The notes under the pieces are model-generated. The model was given only the letters and a program-made list of their open reading frames with translations. It was not told the DNA's origin and made no database searches. A stretch of DNA of 64,000 bases from NCBI RefSeq assembly GCF_933775445.1, contig NC_065874.1, forward strand, positions 5,041,001-5,105,000, written 5' to 3'. Each line of letters begins with the position of its first letter. Position 1 is the first letter of the stretch. This DNA is from Argentina anserina (Eukaryota; Streptophyta; Magnoliopsida; Rosales; Rosaceae). Both the position numbers and the translations under genes were made by a program. Below, piece by piece: positions 11,431 to 21,729 of the stretch.

Positions 11431-11923
11431 TGTAGTGAATCGGTCAACAAGTTAGTCAGAGAAACAGAACAAGCACAGCAAATCAAGAGAAACAACCACA
11501 AATAAAAGAACACAGGAACACAGATTTAATGTGGTTCAGCAAATAGCTTTGCCTACATCCACCGGACAGAAACACACACTTCCACTATATTAATAATGGG
11601 TACACAAGAAAGACTAAGAAAACAAGGACTCTTCTTTTCCTATCTTTCTCCTCTCTGCCCTCTCTCACCCTCTAACCGAGAATGGAACACACTATGCTCT
11701 CTGTCTCTGTGATGCCTAAACCTAGAGCATAACCCCTCCTTATATAGCCATAAGGACAAACATGTTTCCTCACCAAATAGGAATCATATTCCTAATAGTG
11801 GTAGGCTATAAAGCCTCCTCTTTCTACAAGTAAACCATCATCAATAAGGATTCCCTATCCTTATCGGAACACCATACTCTAAGAAACCATCTTAGGAAAA
11901 ACACATAGGCTGGAAACCCAACA
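11431..11923 (-). repeat. 3' LTR of the copia element
   Basis: 493-bp terminal repeat matching 12951-13443; TG...CA ends in minus orientation. Confidence 0.9.
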
Positions 11924-12950
11924 ATCTCCCCCTCCAGACCATGAGGGAGGTACACCGGCGCGACTCCATCACCGAGAGTCCGCCCAAGCTGACTTGATGC
12001 AAAACTATGTGGTTGGAACATGCAGCTCCCCCTGATCAGGCTCCCCCTGATCGAACAACTCATCACCATGTCCCTGTTGGTGGAACAACTCTTGACCATC
12101 TTCACCCTGGTCAGAAAACCTATTGGAAAAGGACATTTGGGACCACTTTTCCAGAACGCCTTTCTTCCTTATATGGCCGTCACCATGACGCCGTATGTCC
12201 GAAGAAGTATCACCCATTGCACTTAAGTCATCTTTATACACCAAGTTATGTGTCTTGTACAAGGAACGACAAAACTCTCCACTAGCAACGTCCAACGATC
12301 GATTCGTCAGCTTCCACTTCGCATCACCAATAAACTGGTGGAAACCTTGCATGTCAAGAGCACTTGCAGACAATATGTTGACACGTAGATCCGGAACGTG
12401 TCTCACATCCTTTAATGTCATATGGTAACCCAGATTAGTCTCGATGCAAATATCTCATATTCCCAAAATCTTGGAGTAGCTTGTATTGCCCATCTTTAAC
12501 ATCTGAAAGCCGCCTGTCTTGTATGTGGAAAAGAGCTCCAAGTTGGAACTAACATGACAACTTGCACCCGTATCCATGAACCAATCATGACTCTTGTCAC
12601 CCACATATAGACATTCTTGTAAAGTAAGAAGCTCATCCGAAACACAAGCAGAATAACCATTATCTTCATCTTGGTACTTGCTTTCCTTTTTGTTTTGTTT
12701 CCACTTTCGACACATCCGCTTCATGTGGCCCTCCTCTTGCCACCTTTCATCATCCATATTGGTTGGCCTTACAGCCGCACCCTCTGTGGGCTCATACATA
12801 TCCCTACAACACAGGATATCCTCCATTCTTGGCTTCCACGTCACCCAATTCTTGTGGGTGAGTTTGATCATTGTGCTTTTCACATCATCATCCATTCTGA
12901 CAACACCGATTTCAGCTGAACCAAACCTTCAACCAGGCTCTGGTACCACT

Positions 12951-13443
12951 TGTAGTGAATCGGTCAACAAGTTAGTCAGAGAAACAGAACAAGCACAGCA
13001 AACTAAGAGAAACAACCACAAAGAAAAGAACACAGGAACACAGATTTAATGTGGTTCAGCAAATAGCTTTGCCTACATCCACCGGACAGAAACACACACT
13101 TCCATTATATTAATAATGGGTACACAAGAAAAACTAAGAAAACAAGGACTCTTCTCTTCCTATCTTTCTCCTCTCTGCCCTCTCTCACCCTCTAACCGAG
13201 AATGGAACACACTATGCTCTTTGTCTCTGTGATGCCTAAACCTAGAGCATAACCCCTCCTTATATAGCCATAAGGACAAACATGTTTCCTCACCAAATAG
13301 GAATCATATTCCTAATAGTGGTAGGCTATAAAGCCTCCTCCTTCTACAAGTAAACCATCATCAATAAGGATTCCCTATCCTTATCGGAACACCATACTCT
13401 AAGAAACCATCTTAAGAAAAACACATGGGCTGGAAACCCAACA
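12951..13443 (-). repeat. 5' LTR of the copia element
   Basis: 493-bp terminal repeat matching 11431-11923. The tRNA primer-binding site lies immediately inside it, at about 12935-12948. Confidence 0.9.
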
Positions 13444-13568
13444 AAAACAAACAAACCTGCTCTAAAAGGGTTCATTATAGGCTCTACATAGATACTGAAT
13501 ATCCGATACAGTCATACAAGCAAGAGATGAATTCATGATATGGTAACTCACTGGCAGTAAACAGAAGA

Positions 13569-15048
13569 TCAATTATTTGAGGCCTTGGGAGGAAAATCAC
13601 CATCCAGAATCGCATGCCTCGTCAAAACGATCTCCTTCACAAGGTTTCTGTACGTATAGAAGTTAACTGCTGCTCGCAAGAACAGCTGCGGGGGAATTAT
13701 ACTCTTCTTTATCCTTTTCTTCCATGGACCATAGCCAGCAAGCCTCCATTCTTCTTCACTTATTTTTGGTCGTCTTCCCCTCATGGCAGTTCCATCACCA
13801 TCATCGCCTGAATTCCCAACTTCATTTCTTTCCATTTGTCTCTCATAAAACTTATCAGTCATCTCTACACTCCGCTTAGCTAGCGTTTCCATTGCTTCAG
13901 CACTGGTCGCCGCCTTCTTAAACTCATCCTCCCAGTACTTCTCATCATTTTCTTCACTCAAATCCTCGTCCTTGACACCCAAGACATCATCTTCACCCTC
14001 TTTCATATCTATAACAACATCACTCTCCTCACCACTATCATCCTTATCCTCACCCTCATTACCATCCTCATCATCAACCTCAACCCAATCCGTAAACTCC
14101 TTCTCAGCAGCATTGATAGGGAGGTCAGCATCATCACTATCCGGAGCATCACACCCCAATCCCCACTCCTCCAACTTGGCCTTCCACTCCTTGGTATACG
14201 GATGCAACAACTTAACCGGATGATTCTCCAGCAAAAACCCCAAACACCTTGACTTCTCCCCATCACTCAGCTTCTCATAACCCTTCACCACATCATCCAC
14301 ATATGCCTTCTGACATCCAACCTCTTGCTCCTCTCAGCCTCCACCACCACCTCACTCGCCATTTCGGGTGCCTCACAAACACCCAATAGTACCTAAACCC
14401 TACCTTCCTATCCAATTGACCCAACCTCTTCCCAAAATCTTGCCCCATTTCAAATTTCTCAATTGAGTCAATTCTCTCCCACTCCTCCTCATCCCTGACG
14501 CCACTCATTATCGTCACCCTCACGTCAGTGAACCGGCCCCGGACCGGGTCGCCGACGACGACGCCTTTCCAGGAGTAGGGCCCGAACTCGCCGTACTTGT
14601 ACCAATCGTCGGGGCGGAGCAGATTCGGGTCGTCTTTCTCCATGAACCGGACCATCCGGTCATACCCGAGCCCGATCTGCTGGAGCTCATCCTGCGTGAA
14701 GTTGTCCGCGTGGCTCCGGTGAGGGTTCTTCAGCTGGTAGAACATCGACTCGGCCAGCTTCTTGGTTTTCCGGCGAGCATTTCTCTTCGCCTCCTTGCGG
14801 AACTCGGAGTTCGCGTCGATGCGGCCGTCGCCTCTGCCGGAGCTTCCTTCTCCGCCGGGCCTCTTCTTGCTCCGGCCGGCGGAGGCGCGCAGGTCGCGCC
14901 GAATTTGGCGGGAAATGTGGAATTGGGGGAATTGGGAGACGGATTTGATAGCGAAGCGTTTAGTGGGGGGTTGAGAGGCTTGAAGGTAAGAGGGTTTGGG
15001 AATGGGGTGAGTTGAAAGAGGGAAGGGTTTAGGGTTTTACAGAGCCAT
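13569..15048 (-). pseudogene. disrupted gene for a conserved acidic plant protein (possibly plastid-targeted)
   Basis: I recognise the family only loosely as a conserved plant protein of unknown role. From an ATG at 15048 in good context the frame reads MAL, then TAA at codon 4, then stays open (NPKPFPLSTHPIPKPSYLQA, later RDLRASAGRSKKRPGGEG, EFRKEAKRNARRKTKKLAES, KNPHRSHADNFTQDELQQIG, DDWYKYGEFGPYSWKGVVVG, FRYYWVFVRHPKWR). Near 14370-14300 the frame breaks: a short block SEVVVEAERSKRLD is in a second frame and the C-terminal part (KAYVDDVVKGYEKLSDGEKS to the stop at 13569) is in a third. The C-terminal part has a long Asp/Glu-rich stretch and a basic end (RGRRPKISEEEWRLAGYGPW). Stop plus two frame changes, with a central block apparently deleted, suggest a pseudogene. 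A functional gene with an unusual start or an assembly error is possible. The Arg/Ser-rich N-terminus would fit a transit peptide. Confidence 0.55.
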
Positions 15049-15068
15049 GGGTCTTGACCACTCAGCAT

Positions 15069-16000
15069 TTTTGATTTTCTGAGAGATTTGGGTTCAATTC
15101 GGTAGTCTTTAGGCCCTTAGCGATGCAGCATCATCTCAAAACGCAGCGTTTTGTTTTTAATTTTCCTTTTTAATTTTTCTATAGTTTATGCTACCAAGAT
15201 TGATGAAATTTTAACACCAATCAGCGGCCAATAAATCGAATCAGATGTAGAAATACTACACTGAACAACTCTTGCCGACTTGATCAGTTATAATGATCGA
15301 CAATTATGTTCGTCTTTGATATGAGCGAAAGACAAATCATGTGTAGAGATACTACACTGAATAACTCTTGCCGACTTGATAACTCATAATGTGCTGACTT
15401 GATCACGTACAATGATTACCTTAAAAAAACACAACATGTTTGATGTGAGTGAAAGAACTCGAACCAACCAAAGCAATTGTATACTTAATGAGTTAATGTC
15501 GAGTTGTAAGCTTTTTGAGTTTTGAGGCAAGGGACAATGCGCCATTGAGATAGTGGATCATTAGTTTAAACTTCAAAATCACCTTGAACATTCAATTTTC
15601 ACTTGGTTTCATTTTTGTGGGTAATAACTATACACATCCTTAGCAACTACTAAAGTACTAATGACAATTCATTCTTCTGTTTTTTCGGGTCTAAGCAGTG
15701 GCAGATTTAGGACTAAAAATATGTCTAGGCTAGTTGGAATTTTTTATTTTATTTTTATAGATGATTGAAATCAGGCTCACTAGAATTAGATATTTATGGA
15801 AGTGTGGAAATATGAGTAAATATGTTTAAGATATCTTCTTTACACATACTAGAATTGCAATAGAATAGTGCAATTCATTGTTTATGAACACAATTTAAAC
15901 TAAAAGAAAGAGAGTGAAGAAAATAGGAACAAAATAATAAAATTAGATGTAATTTAGCTAAAGGTAGAAAGATGAGAAGATTAAAAAACACCCCAAAAAC
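15069..16000. other. intergenic, with a short duplicated block
   Basis: No genes seen. A block of about 40 bp (around GATACTACACTGAATAACTC and TTGCCGACTTGAT) occurs at about 15246-15286 and again at about 15340-15380, with a third partial copy near 15395. The rest is AT-rich. Confidence 0.6.
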
Positions 16001-16002
16001 AT

Positions 16003-16079
16003 ACCCTAGGAGATTCGAACCTCCGTCCTTAGGGTAGAAAAAGAAAGCTGGTCAGCTTGCCAACTGAACCAACCCTGCA
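16003..16079 (-). repeat. tRNA-like sequence, probable SINE head
   Basis: On the minus strand an A-box-like TGGTTCAGTTGG is followed about 45 bp later by a B-box-like GGTTCGAATCTCC, the internal RNA polymerase III promoter layout. There is no cloverleaf with paired acceptor ends, so it is not a tRNA gene. A tRNA-derived SINE or tRNA relic is the best reading; the 3' end was not located. Confidence 0.45.
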
Positions 16080-16231
16080 TTCGTTACAAAGTTGCACTTG
16101 GTTTGCCGAGTTGATCTCTGAGCGCTTCTTCCTTGACTCTATCTTACAATCTACACGCTCTGACATTGTTTTAATATAGAAATGTAAAAAATTGATGTAA
16201 TTAACTGCTTCTCTTGATTAATTGTTTTACA

Positions 16232-16677
16232 GGTTCAATTGATATCAACTCTGTTCACTACTCATTTCCAGATGGAAATCCAAAATGGTCTTCCGCGAAA
16301 TTCAATCTCACTTATGGTTTTATCGCTAGCACCCCATCCCAAGCCATGGGTCCTGTGGCAAAGGCTTTCGCAACACTCACTTCAAGTTCAGCAAGGGCCG
16401 AAGCGGGAGTGCGGATTTGAAGATTAGTTTTGAGAAGAGAGCTCACGGAGACCAATATCCATTTAATGGGCATGGTGGAGAACTGGCCCATGCTTTTTAC
16501 CCGTCGGACGGGAGACTCCACTATGACGCGGAGGAGAGTTGGTCGGCGGGGCCTAAACCAGGTACTTATGACTTGGAGAGTGTCGCTTTACATGAAATAG
16601 GGCACCTTCTAGGACTTGGACAATCTCTTAGTTTGAAGGAAGACGATCTTCAAGGAATTAAAGCTTTATATGGTTGA
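16232..16677 (+). pseudogene. matrix metalloproteinase (plant MMP) pseudogene
   Basis: Plant MMPs are extracellular zinc endopeptidases. The fragment carries the start of the catalytic domain (NSVHYSFPDGNPKW, FNLTYGFIASTPSQAMGPVA, KAFAT), then a frame change where about 10 bp seem to be lost, then ADLKISFEKRAHGDQYPFNG, HGGELAHAFYPSDGRLHYDA, YDLESVALHEIGHLLGLG and EDDLQGIKALYG with a stop at 16677. The zinc site HExxHxxGxxH ends in Gln instead of the third His (HEIGHLLGLGQ). The segment that should follow, containing the Met-turn, is missing. The signal peptide and propeptide with its cysteine switch are absent upstream. Loss of a zinc ligand, frameshift and truncation make it non-functional. 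Confidence 0.85.
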
Positions 16678-17303
16678 GGAGTAGTGCTCGATCAAATAAA
16701 ACAAAGCGATGTAGGTTGTGTCGCTTATTACTGATTATCAAATAATGTATCTGCTCTAAATAATAATGATAATGTATTGTTTACTAAATTTACCACTAAT
16801 TAAGTTCTTAAGTTTAACACACAAGAAGGAAAAATTAGCATTAGATTTTTTTTAATTATTGAACACGCGCATGCCTCCAACGCTCACTCAAGAGATAAAC
16901 AAAGTATTTACACCTAGTTATATGTTACGTTTGATTTGTTGGACTACAGGAATTTGAGAATTAAACACACACAAAATTGGTTTCCTAACAAAACATATAA
17001 GATACTTGTCTGTTAGATAGATGTAGAATGATAGTGTTTAGCCAAAGTTACCAAAAGTACAAAATTCAACTAGAAAATAGTTAGAAATATATGAAATCAG
17101 AGTAATTATTTTGTGTACCCGCCACACTACGTGACATTGTCATATGATGTACCCAGCCAATTATATTTGTCATTGTATAATTAACATGCACGCGGCGAAA
17201 ATAGTAAAAATCAATTTACATATAAGAACCAATCATAAACAATTATAGTAAAAATGGACAAATAACATTAATGAGGAATGTCACGTGAGATATGTGGTGG
17301 GTA
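16678..17303. other. AT-rich intergenic stretch
   Basis: Nothing supported. It ends at the TG start of the LTR at 17304. Confidence 0.5.
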
Positions 17304-20280
17304 TGTGAGTCCCTGAAAAAATTCCTTTATTTTTCCGGGATTGTTGTCACACAAACCAACATTCTTATGAGATTTCAAATTTGTGGTTTCTTATTTTTGT
17401 GTTGAACTATGCGTTGTCACGAGCACATGAGTACTCACGAAATATTTTTCCGATGTTCGGTTATTTTTCTACGCATTTATGAAGTTAACGTTTTTAAATT
17501 ATACTTTCAGAAATTACATTTCTTAGATTTTTAAATCTTGGCCCTTAATCTTCTTTGTGCAATCTGAGTCGTTGATTTATTTAAAGGGAGAGAGCCCACC
17601 CTAGGCTCTCCCACACACAATTCTCTCTCTCCCTCTTTTTTTTTTCTTTTCTTCCTTTTTCCTCTCTTCTCTCCCTTCTTTCTTCTTCCTCTACACGCAC
17701 ACTCTATGTTCATCTCTCTAAAAAAAACAAGAAAATGCCTTGCCTTTGACCAGTCACGTCGCCCGCCGCCGCCGTCCGGCCACCAATGGTCACGAGACCA
17801 CCGCCATTTTCTCTCTCTCGTCGAGCAATTCAAGACCCAGTCCTTGCATGTCGGATTCAAGCCACTATCTGGCGAGTCCGAAATCGAGCAATATGGCACC
17901 GACGAGCCTCCGGCGAGGTTTTGGACCCCGACGCGATTCCTTCCTCTTTTCTGGTAAACTCTTGGCCTCCCTTTCATTCCCAAACTCTTCTATCCTTCTA
18001 TTTGTGATTAAACCAAGCCTTAACACCATTGTTTTTATGGGTTTTGTCTCCGGTCGAGTCTGACGACCTTTTTCTTCGATTCTGGAGGCGAGCTTCGGTT
18101 TCCGAGAGCTTTGTGAAGCTTGGAGAGGCATCATGAACGTTTGGGAGGCGAGATCAATGCCCCCGTAGCTTGGATCAGTGGTGAAGAAGATCGGGGCCGA
18201 CGAGATCTCTTTCCGGTGCTTCGTGGAGGTATTAAACAAACTCGAAGCCTCTTGTTTTTGATATGGTTGTGTTCGAATTATTGTTTCGATTCTTTTGGTA
18301 TATTTGCATGTGATTTGGAGTGGATTAAAGTATGTTTTGTGACTGGATTTTGTGATCTGAGGTGAAGGGTAAAAACCATAGTTTTTACTGTTTTCAAACT
18401 TACCTTTTTATTGCCCCTGTGAAATGACCAAAATACCCATGTTGACTTTTAATAATTACGGTCTTGCCCCTAATAGTAAATAAGTTGAAAAGTTATTGTT
18501 TCACCCAAACAGTAATTAATTTAGTTTTTACTTAAACCTCGATTCAACCTTTTTACTTTTAAGTTTCTCGATTTAAATCGGATTAAGGAAAATGAGTAAC
18601 CTTTCGATAAAATATAATATTAACTTTACGGTTAAACCTTAAACTCGATTTCCACCCAGATCGGAATTCGAGGAACTCTTAAGCGTGAGAGATTTAAATG
18701 TTGGAAGGATAAATTTAAGATTTTTCTTTTAAATGTCGTGAGCCTTATTTATCCCTTTTTGTTATTTGTTTAGCTATGAGATTTGCTTGCGGGACGCGAT
18801 TCTATGCAGAGTGGAGCGTGACTTGAGGCGCGAACTTCGGCACTGCTATATGAGGTAGGGTGAGCCGCCTGCTAGGGTGAGCCGGTACCTTCCGAGTTAG
18901 TGGTTTTATATATATAAAATGTATATGCTATATGTCTTTACCGCATGTTGCATCCATTGACACTGGTCATATTGTCTCGAGACTGACCCTTCTATTTTTA
19001 TGCATGATTATAAGTCGGTGATCCGTGTACTGATGTCTGGCACTACATGTTTTATTATTATATGCTGAATCTCGCGTCCTGATGTCCGGGCACCATCATG
19101 GTGATTCCGTTGTCCTGATGTCCGGCACCGTGTGACTTATAACTACGGTGATAACTGTGTCCTGATGTCTGGCACCGTAGTACATTATTGGCTCTCGGTT
19201 CGCCCGAAGGCGAACCTCAGAGCCGGTCGGGTTGGATATACCTCATCGGCGCATTTGATATTTCGAGGCGAGTGGCATATTTTACATATGCATGATTTTA
19301 CTTGACTTGCCCTAAACTTTACGAGACTTTTTATAGTTTCAGTTTGACTTTCGTTAAGTTTTTTTTACGCTAACGGTCTCTATATATATATTGTTATATT
19401 TATATATGTGTATATATAAATGGTTTTCAAACCTAACTACGGTTGGGTCGTCTCACCCGCATCGGGTTAGCGAGGACGAGTGCTCACCCCTATTTTTAGG
19501 TACCTAGCAGCTAGTTTGCGAGGACTTGGATTAGGTGCTAGTGGCGTTGCATCACTCGTGTTTCACTTTCGATACCGAGGAGCCAGTTTCCGGTGTATCT
19601 TCTTATTTACCCGATCTCCGTTTCTACTTTAACAATTGCACGACGTGTACTATGTTATTTTTCATTTCAGTTGTGCAATTGTTTCTTTTGGCCCGTATTT
19701 ATTATGATGACTGGTCCTTCGAGTCGTATTATGGTTTGTTTACATGCAATGCTGATGTTATTGCATGAACCTCTTTTGGTTCCTTGTCTTGTTTATCGGA
19801 GATTGAGTCATTCTTGCTAGTTTAAGTTCGTATCCTCGGATACTTTTGATTTCTGTATTGTCTACGGTTATCATTGTGTCGAACGTAGTTTTCAACTACT
19901 GATCCTTGCTTCCTATTTCAGAGCCTGAATATTATGCCACCACGACACAATGCACAAGGTATGTTACAAGCATTTTCGTGTCTTAGGGAACACCTCGTTT
20001 TCCTCGTCTGATGAACATGACTTGAATATGAGAACTAGATGTTTAGAGAGGTTTTTGAAGATGAGACTTCCTATCTTCTCGAATAATGCAAGTGTTGTCG
20101 GAGCAGAAGTTTGACTAGAACATGTAAATAAGATTCAAGAGAGTACACACACGAGCAGAGTATCGTGTCTTGCTTGTGGTTTACTGCTTGTTTGGAGAGG
20201 CTGACAACTGGTAGGACACCAGAGATGTGAGTGATCCAGGGTGCAGTTTGCCGAGTTAATATATTTCTTATTATTATCTG
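17304..20280 (+). mobile_element. truncated, decayed Ty3/gypsy element (LTR plus gag remnant)
   Basis: The LTR starts TGTGAGTCCCTG at 17304 and is related to the minus-strand LTR ending at 7437. It contains a TATTTAAAG promoter-like box near 17578, a CT-rich leader and four copies of TCCTGATGTCYGGCACC at about 19026-19175. It ends near 19900, just before a damaged primer-binding site (TTTCAGAGCC). A gag start follows at 19935 (ATGCCACCACGACACAATGC). Gag continues only as broken frames: MRLPIFSNNASVVGAEV, a stop, LEHVNKIQES, then in another frame CLFGEADNW. Nothing of pol is present. The short open frames at 17.5-18.4 kb on both strands lie in the LTR and are not genes. Confidence 0.75.
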
Positions 20281-21133
20281 GTCTAAGATCTACTAATCAC
20301 ATTCAGGTGCGTAGTGTATACGACACTCACATCCTGTACACTAAATTGTACTTGTTTAGTCCACTGTGATTAATCTAAATTTGAAAAGAGAAAGCAACCA
20401 TCAAGCACCTGACTCTTTGTTTAGGGAAACGAGGATTTTGGATAAAAATAAAAACCACAGAAACAAAAGTGGGAATGAATCAGTGTCTAGAGATAGAAGG
20501 GTTTCCAATTAGTTTCTTTTGCTTCTTTGTTTGGCTCTTTGAGCCTTGTTTGTAACCAAAAAAAAAAGGGAATGAATCAACTTCTATTAGTAGCAACAGT
20601 TATTTACTTTCCTGTCAGTCAAAATAGTATCTTCCTCTTCTCACAATTAACCACCTTTCCATACGTTTTATCAGTTTCAGAATCCAACACCACCAAAGAT
20701 TGGGTCTTTACTTTTGACTCACTCTCTCAGTCTTCCAATTCAAACCCCTTCTGCATTTCTCCAGTGGGGCAAGTTTATCTGGGTCCAGATCAAGCTCATT
20801 GCAACAAAATGCGGGTGAGATGTTGATTCAAGCTTTTTACTTTTGATTTGTCCAACTGGGGTATTTCACTGATTGTGGAACTGGATCTCTGTGAACCCAC
20901 GACCTGGGTTTGATTTCTCTCACTGTTCTTGTTTACATTTCTCGCCATTATCGATTTGTAGTTGAGTTTTGAATGCTGGGTTTGTTTTGAGGATCGGAAA
21001 GACTTTCTTTTGTGTGTGTTTCTGTTGAGTCTGGGGCTTGTGTTGGGTTCTCTGTGATGATTAGGGAAAAGGGTAAGGGAATTGTTTGGTTGTTGTATAG
21101 GATGGTGTAGTGTGTTGGATTCGTTTTAGAGAG
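20281..21133 (+). other. 5' flank and leader of the galactosyltransferase gene
   Basis: This region should hold the promoter and 5' UTR of the gene starting at 21134. A possible leader exon ends near 20814 (ATGCGGGTGAGATG looks like a splice donor). No separate gene was found. Confidence 0.4.
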
Positions 21134-21694
21134 ATGAAGAGGCCGAAAGGTGAGCCTCCGGTTACTAGGAGGTTCAAGTTGCAGCATTTGTTGCTTGGTA
21201 TGGCTGCATTGTATCTGGTTTTCATATCCTTTAAGTTTCCTCAGTTTCTTGAGATTGCAAAGGCGTTGAGTGGTGATGATGGTTATGACCTGGCCATTGA
21301 GGACTCGGATTTGAGTAGGCCGGTGTTTAATTCCGTTTATAAGGATACGTTGCACAGGAAATTGGAAGATAGTCAACATCAGGATGCGCCGGTGAGGCCT
21401 AGTAAGGAGCCTTTGGAAGAGAGGAGAAATGGGTCTAAGACTATAACGCCACTTCAGCATCGGTATGGTCGGATAACTGGTGAGATCATGAGGCAGATGA
21501 ATAGAACAAATGGACTTTCGGTTTTTGAGAGGATGGCGGATGAGGCTTGGACATTAGGGTTAAGTGCTTGGGAAGAACTGGATAAACTTGATGGCAAGGA
21601 GACAGGAGATAGTTCTGTATTTGAGGGAAAACCCGAGTCATGCCCTTCATGGTTATCAATGAGTGGGGAAGAATTGGCAACAGGAGATAGGCTG

Positions 21695-21729
<35 letters not shown>

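Larger units (their letters stand above)
11431..13443 (-). mobile_element. internally deleted Ty1/copia retrotransposon
   Basis: Two LTRs of 493 bp (11431-11923 and 12951-13443) begin TGTTGGGTTTCC and end TTCACTACA in the element's minus orientation; about ten differences between them were counted by eye. Next to the right LTR lies a primer-binding site (TGGTACCAGAGCC, close to the initiator-Met tRNA match) and next to the left one a purine tract (GGAGGGGGAGAT). The 1.03-kb interior keeps scraps of gag (NWVTWKPRMEDILCC), a zinc-knuckle remnant (GHMKRMCRKWKQ), the protease motif DWFMDTGASCHV and a GAG-pre-integrase piece (DVRHVPDLRVNILSASALD), with an in-frame stop. Integrase, reverse transcriptase and RNase H are gone, so it can move only with help. 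The flanks do not give a clean 5-bp TSD: AAAAC follows the right end and occurs 3 bp away from the left end. Confidence 0.88.

Noticed and set aside
14300..14370. A 46-bp intron (GTGAGG to GTCAG) that would rejoin the two frames of the acidic protein gene
   Set aside because: It is shorter than usual plant introns and its sequence encodes family-like residues (SEVVVEAERSKRLD) in another frame, so a deletion is more likely.
16003..16079. A functional tRNA gene
   Set aside because: Only A- and B-box-like words are present; no acceptor stem or anticodon loop folds.
17531..18365. Several open frames on both strands
   Set aside because: They lie in the LTR of the truncated gypsy element and show no protein-family signal.
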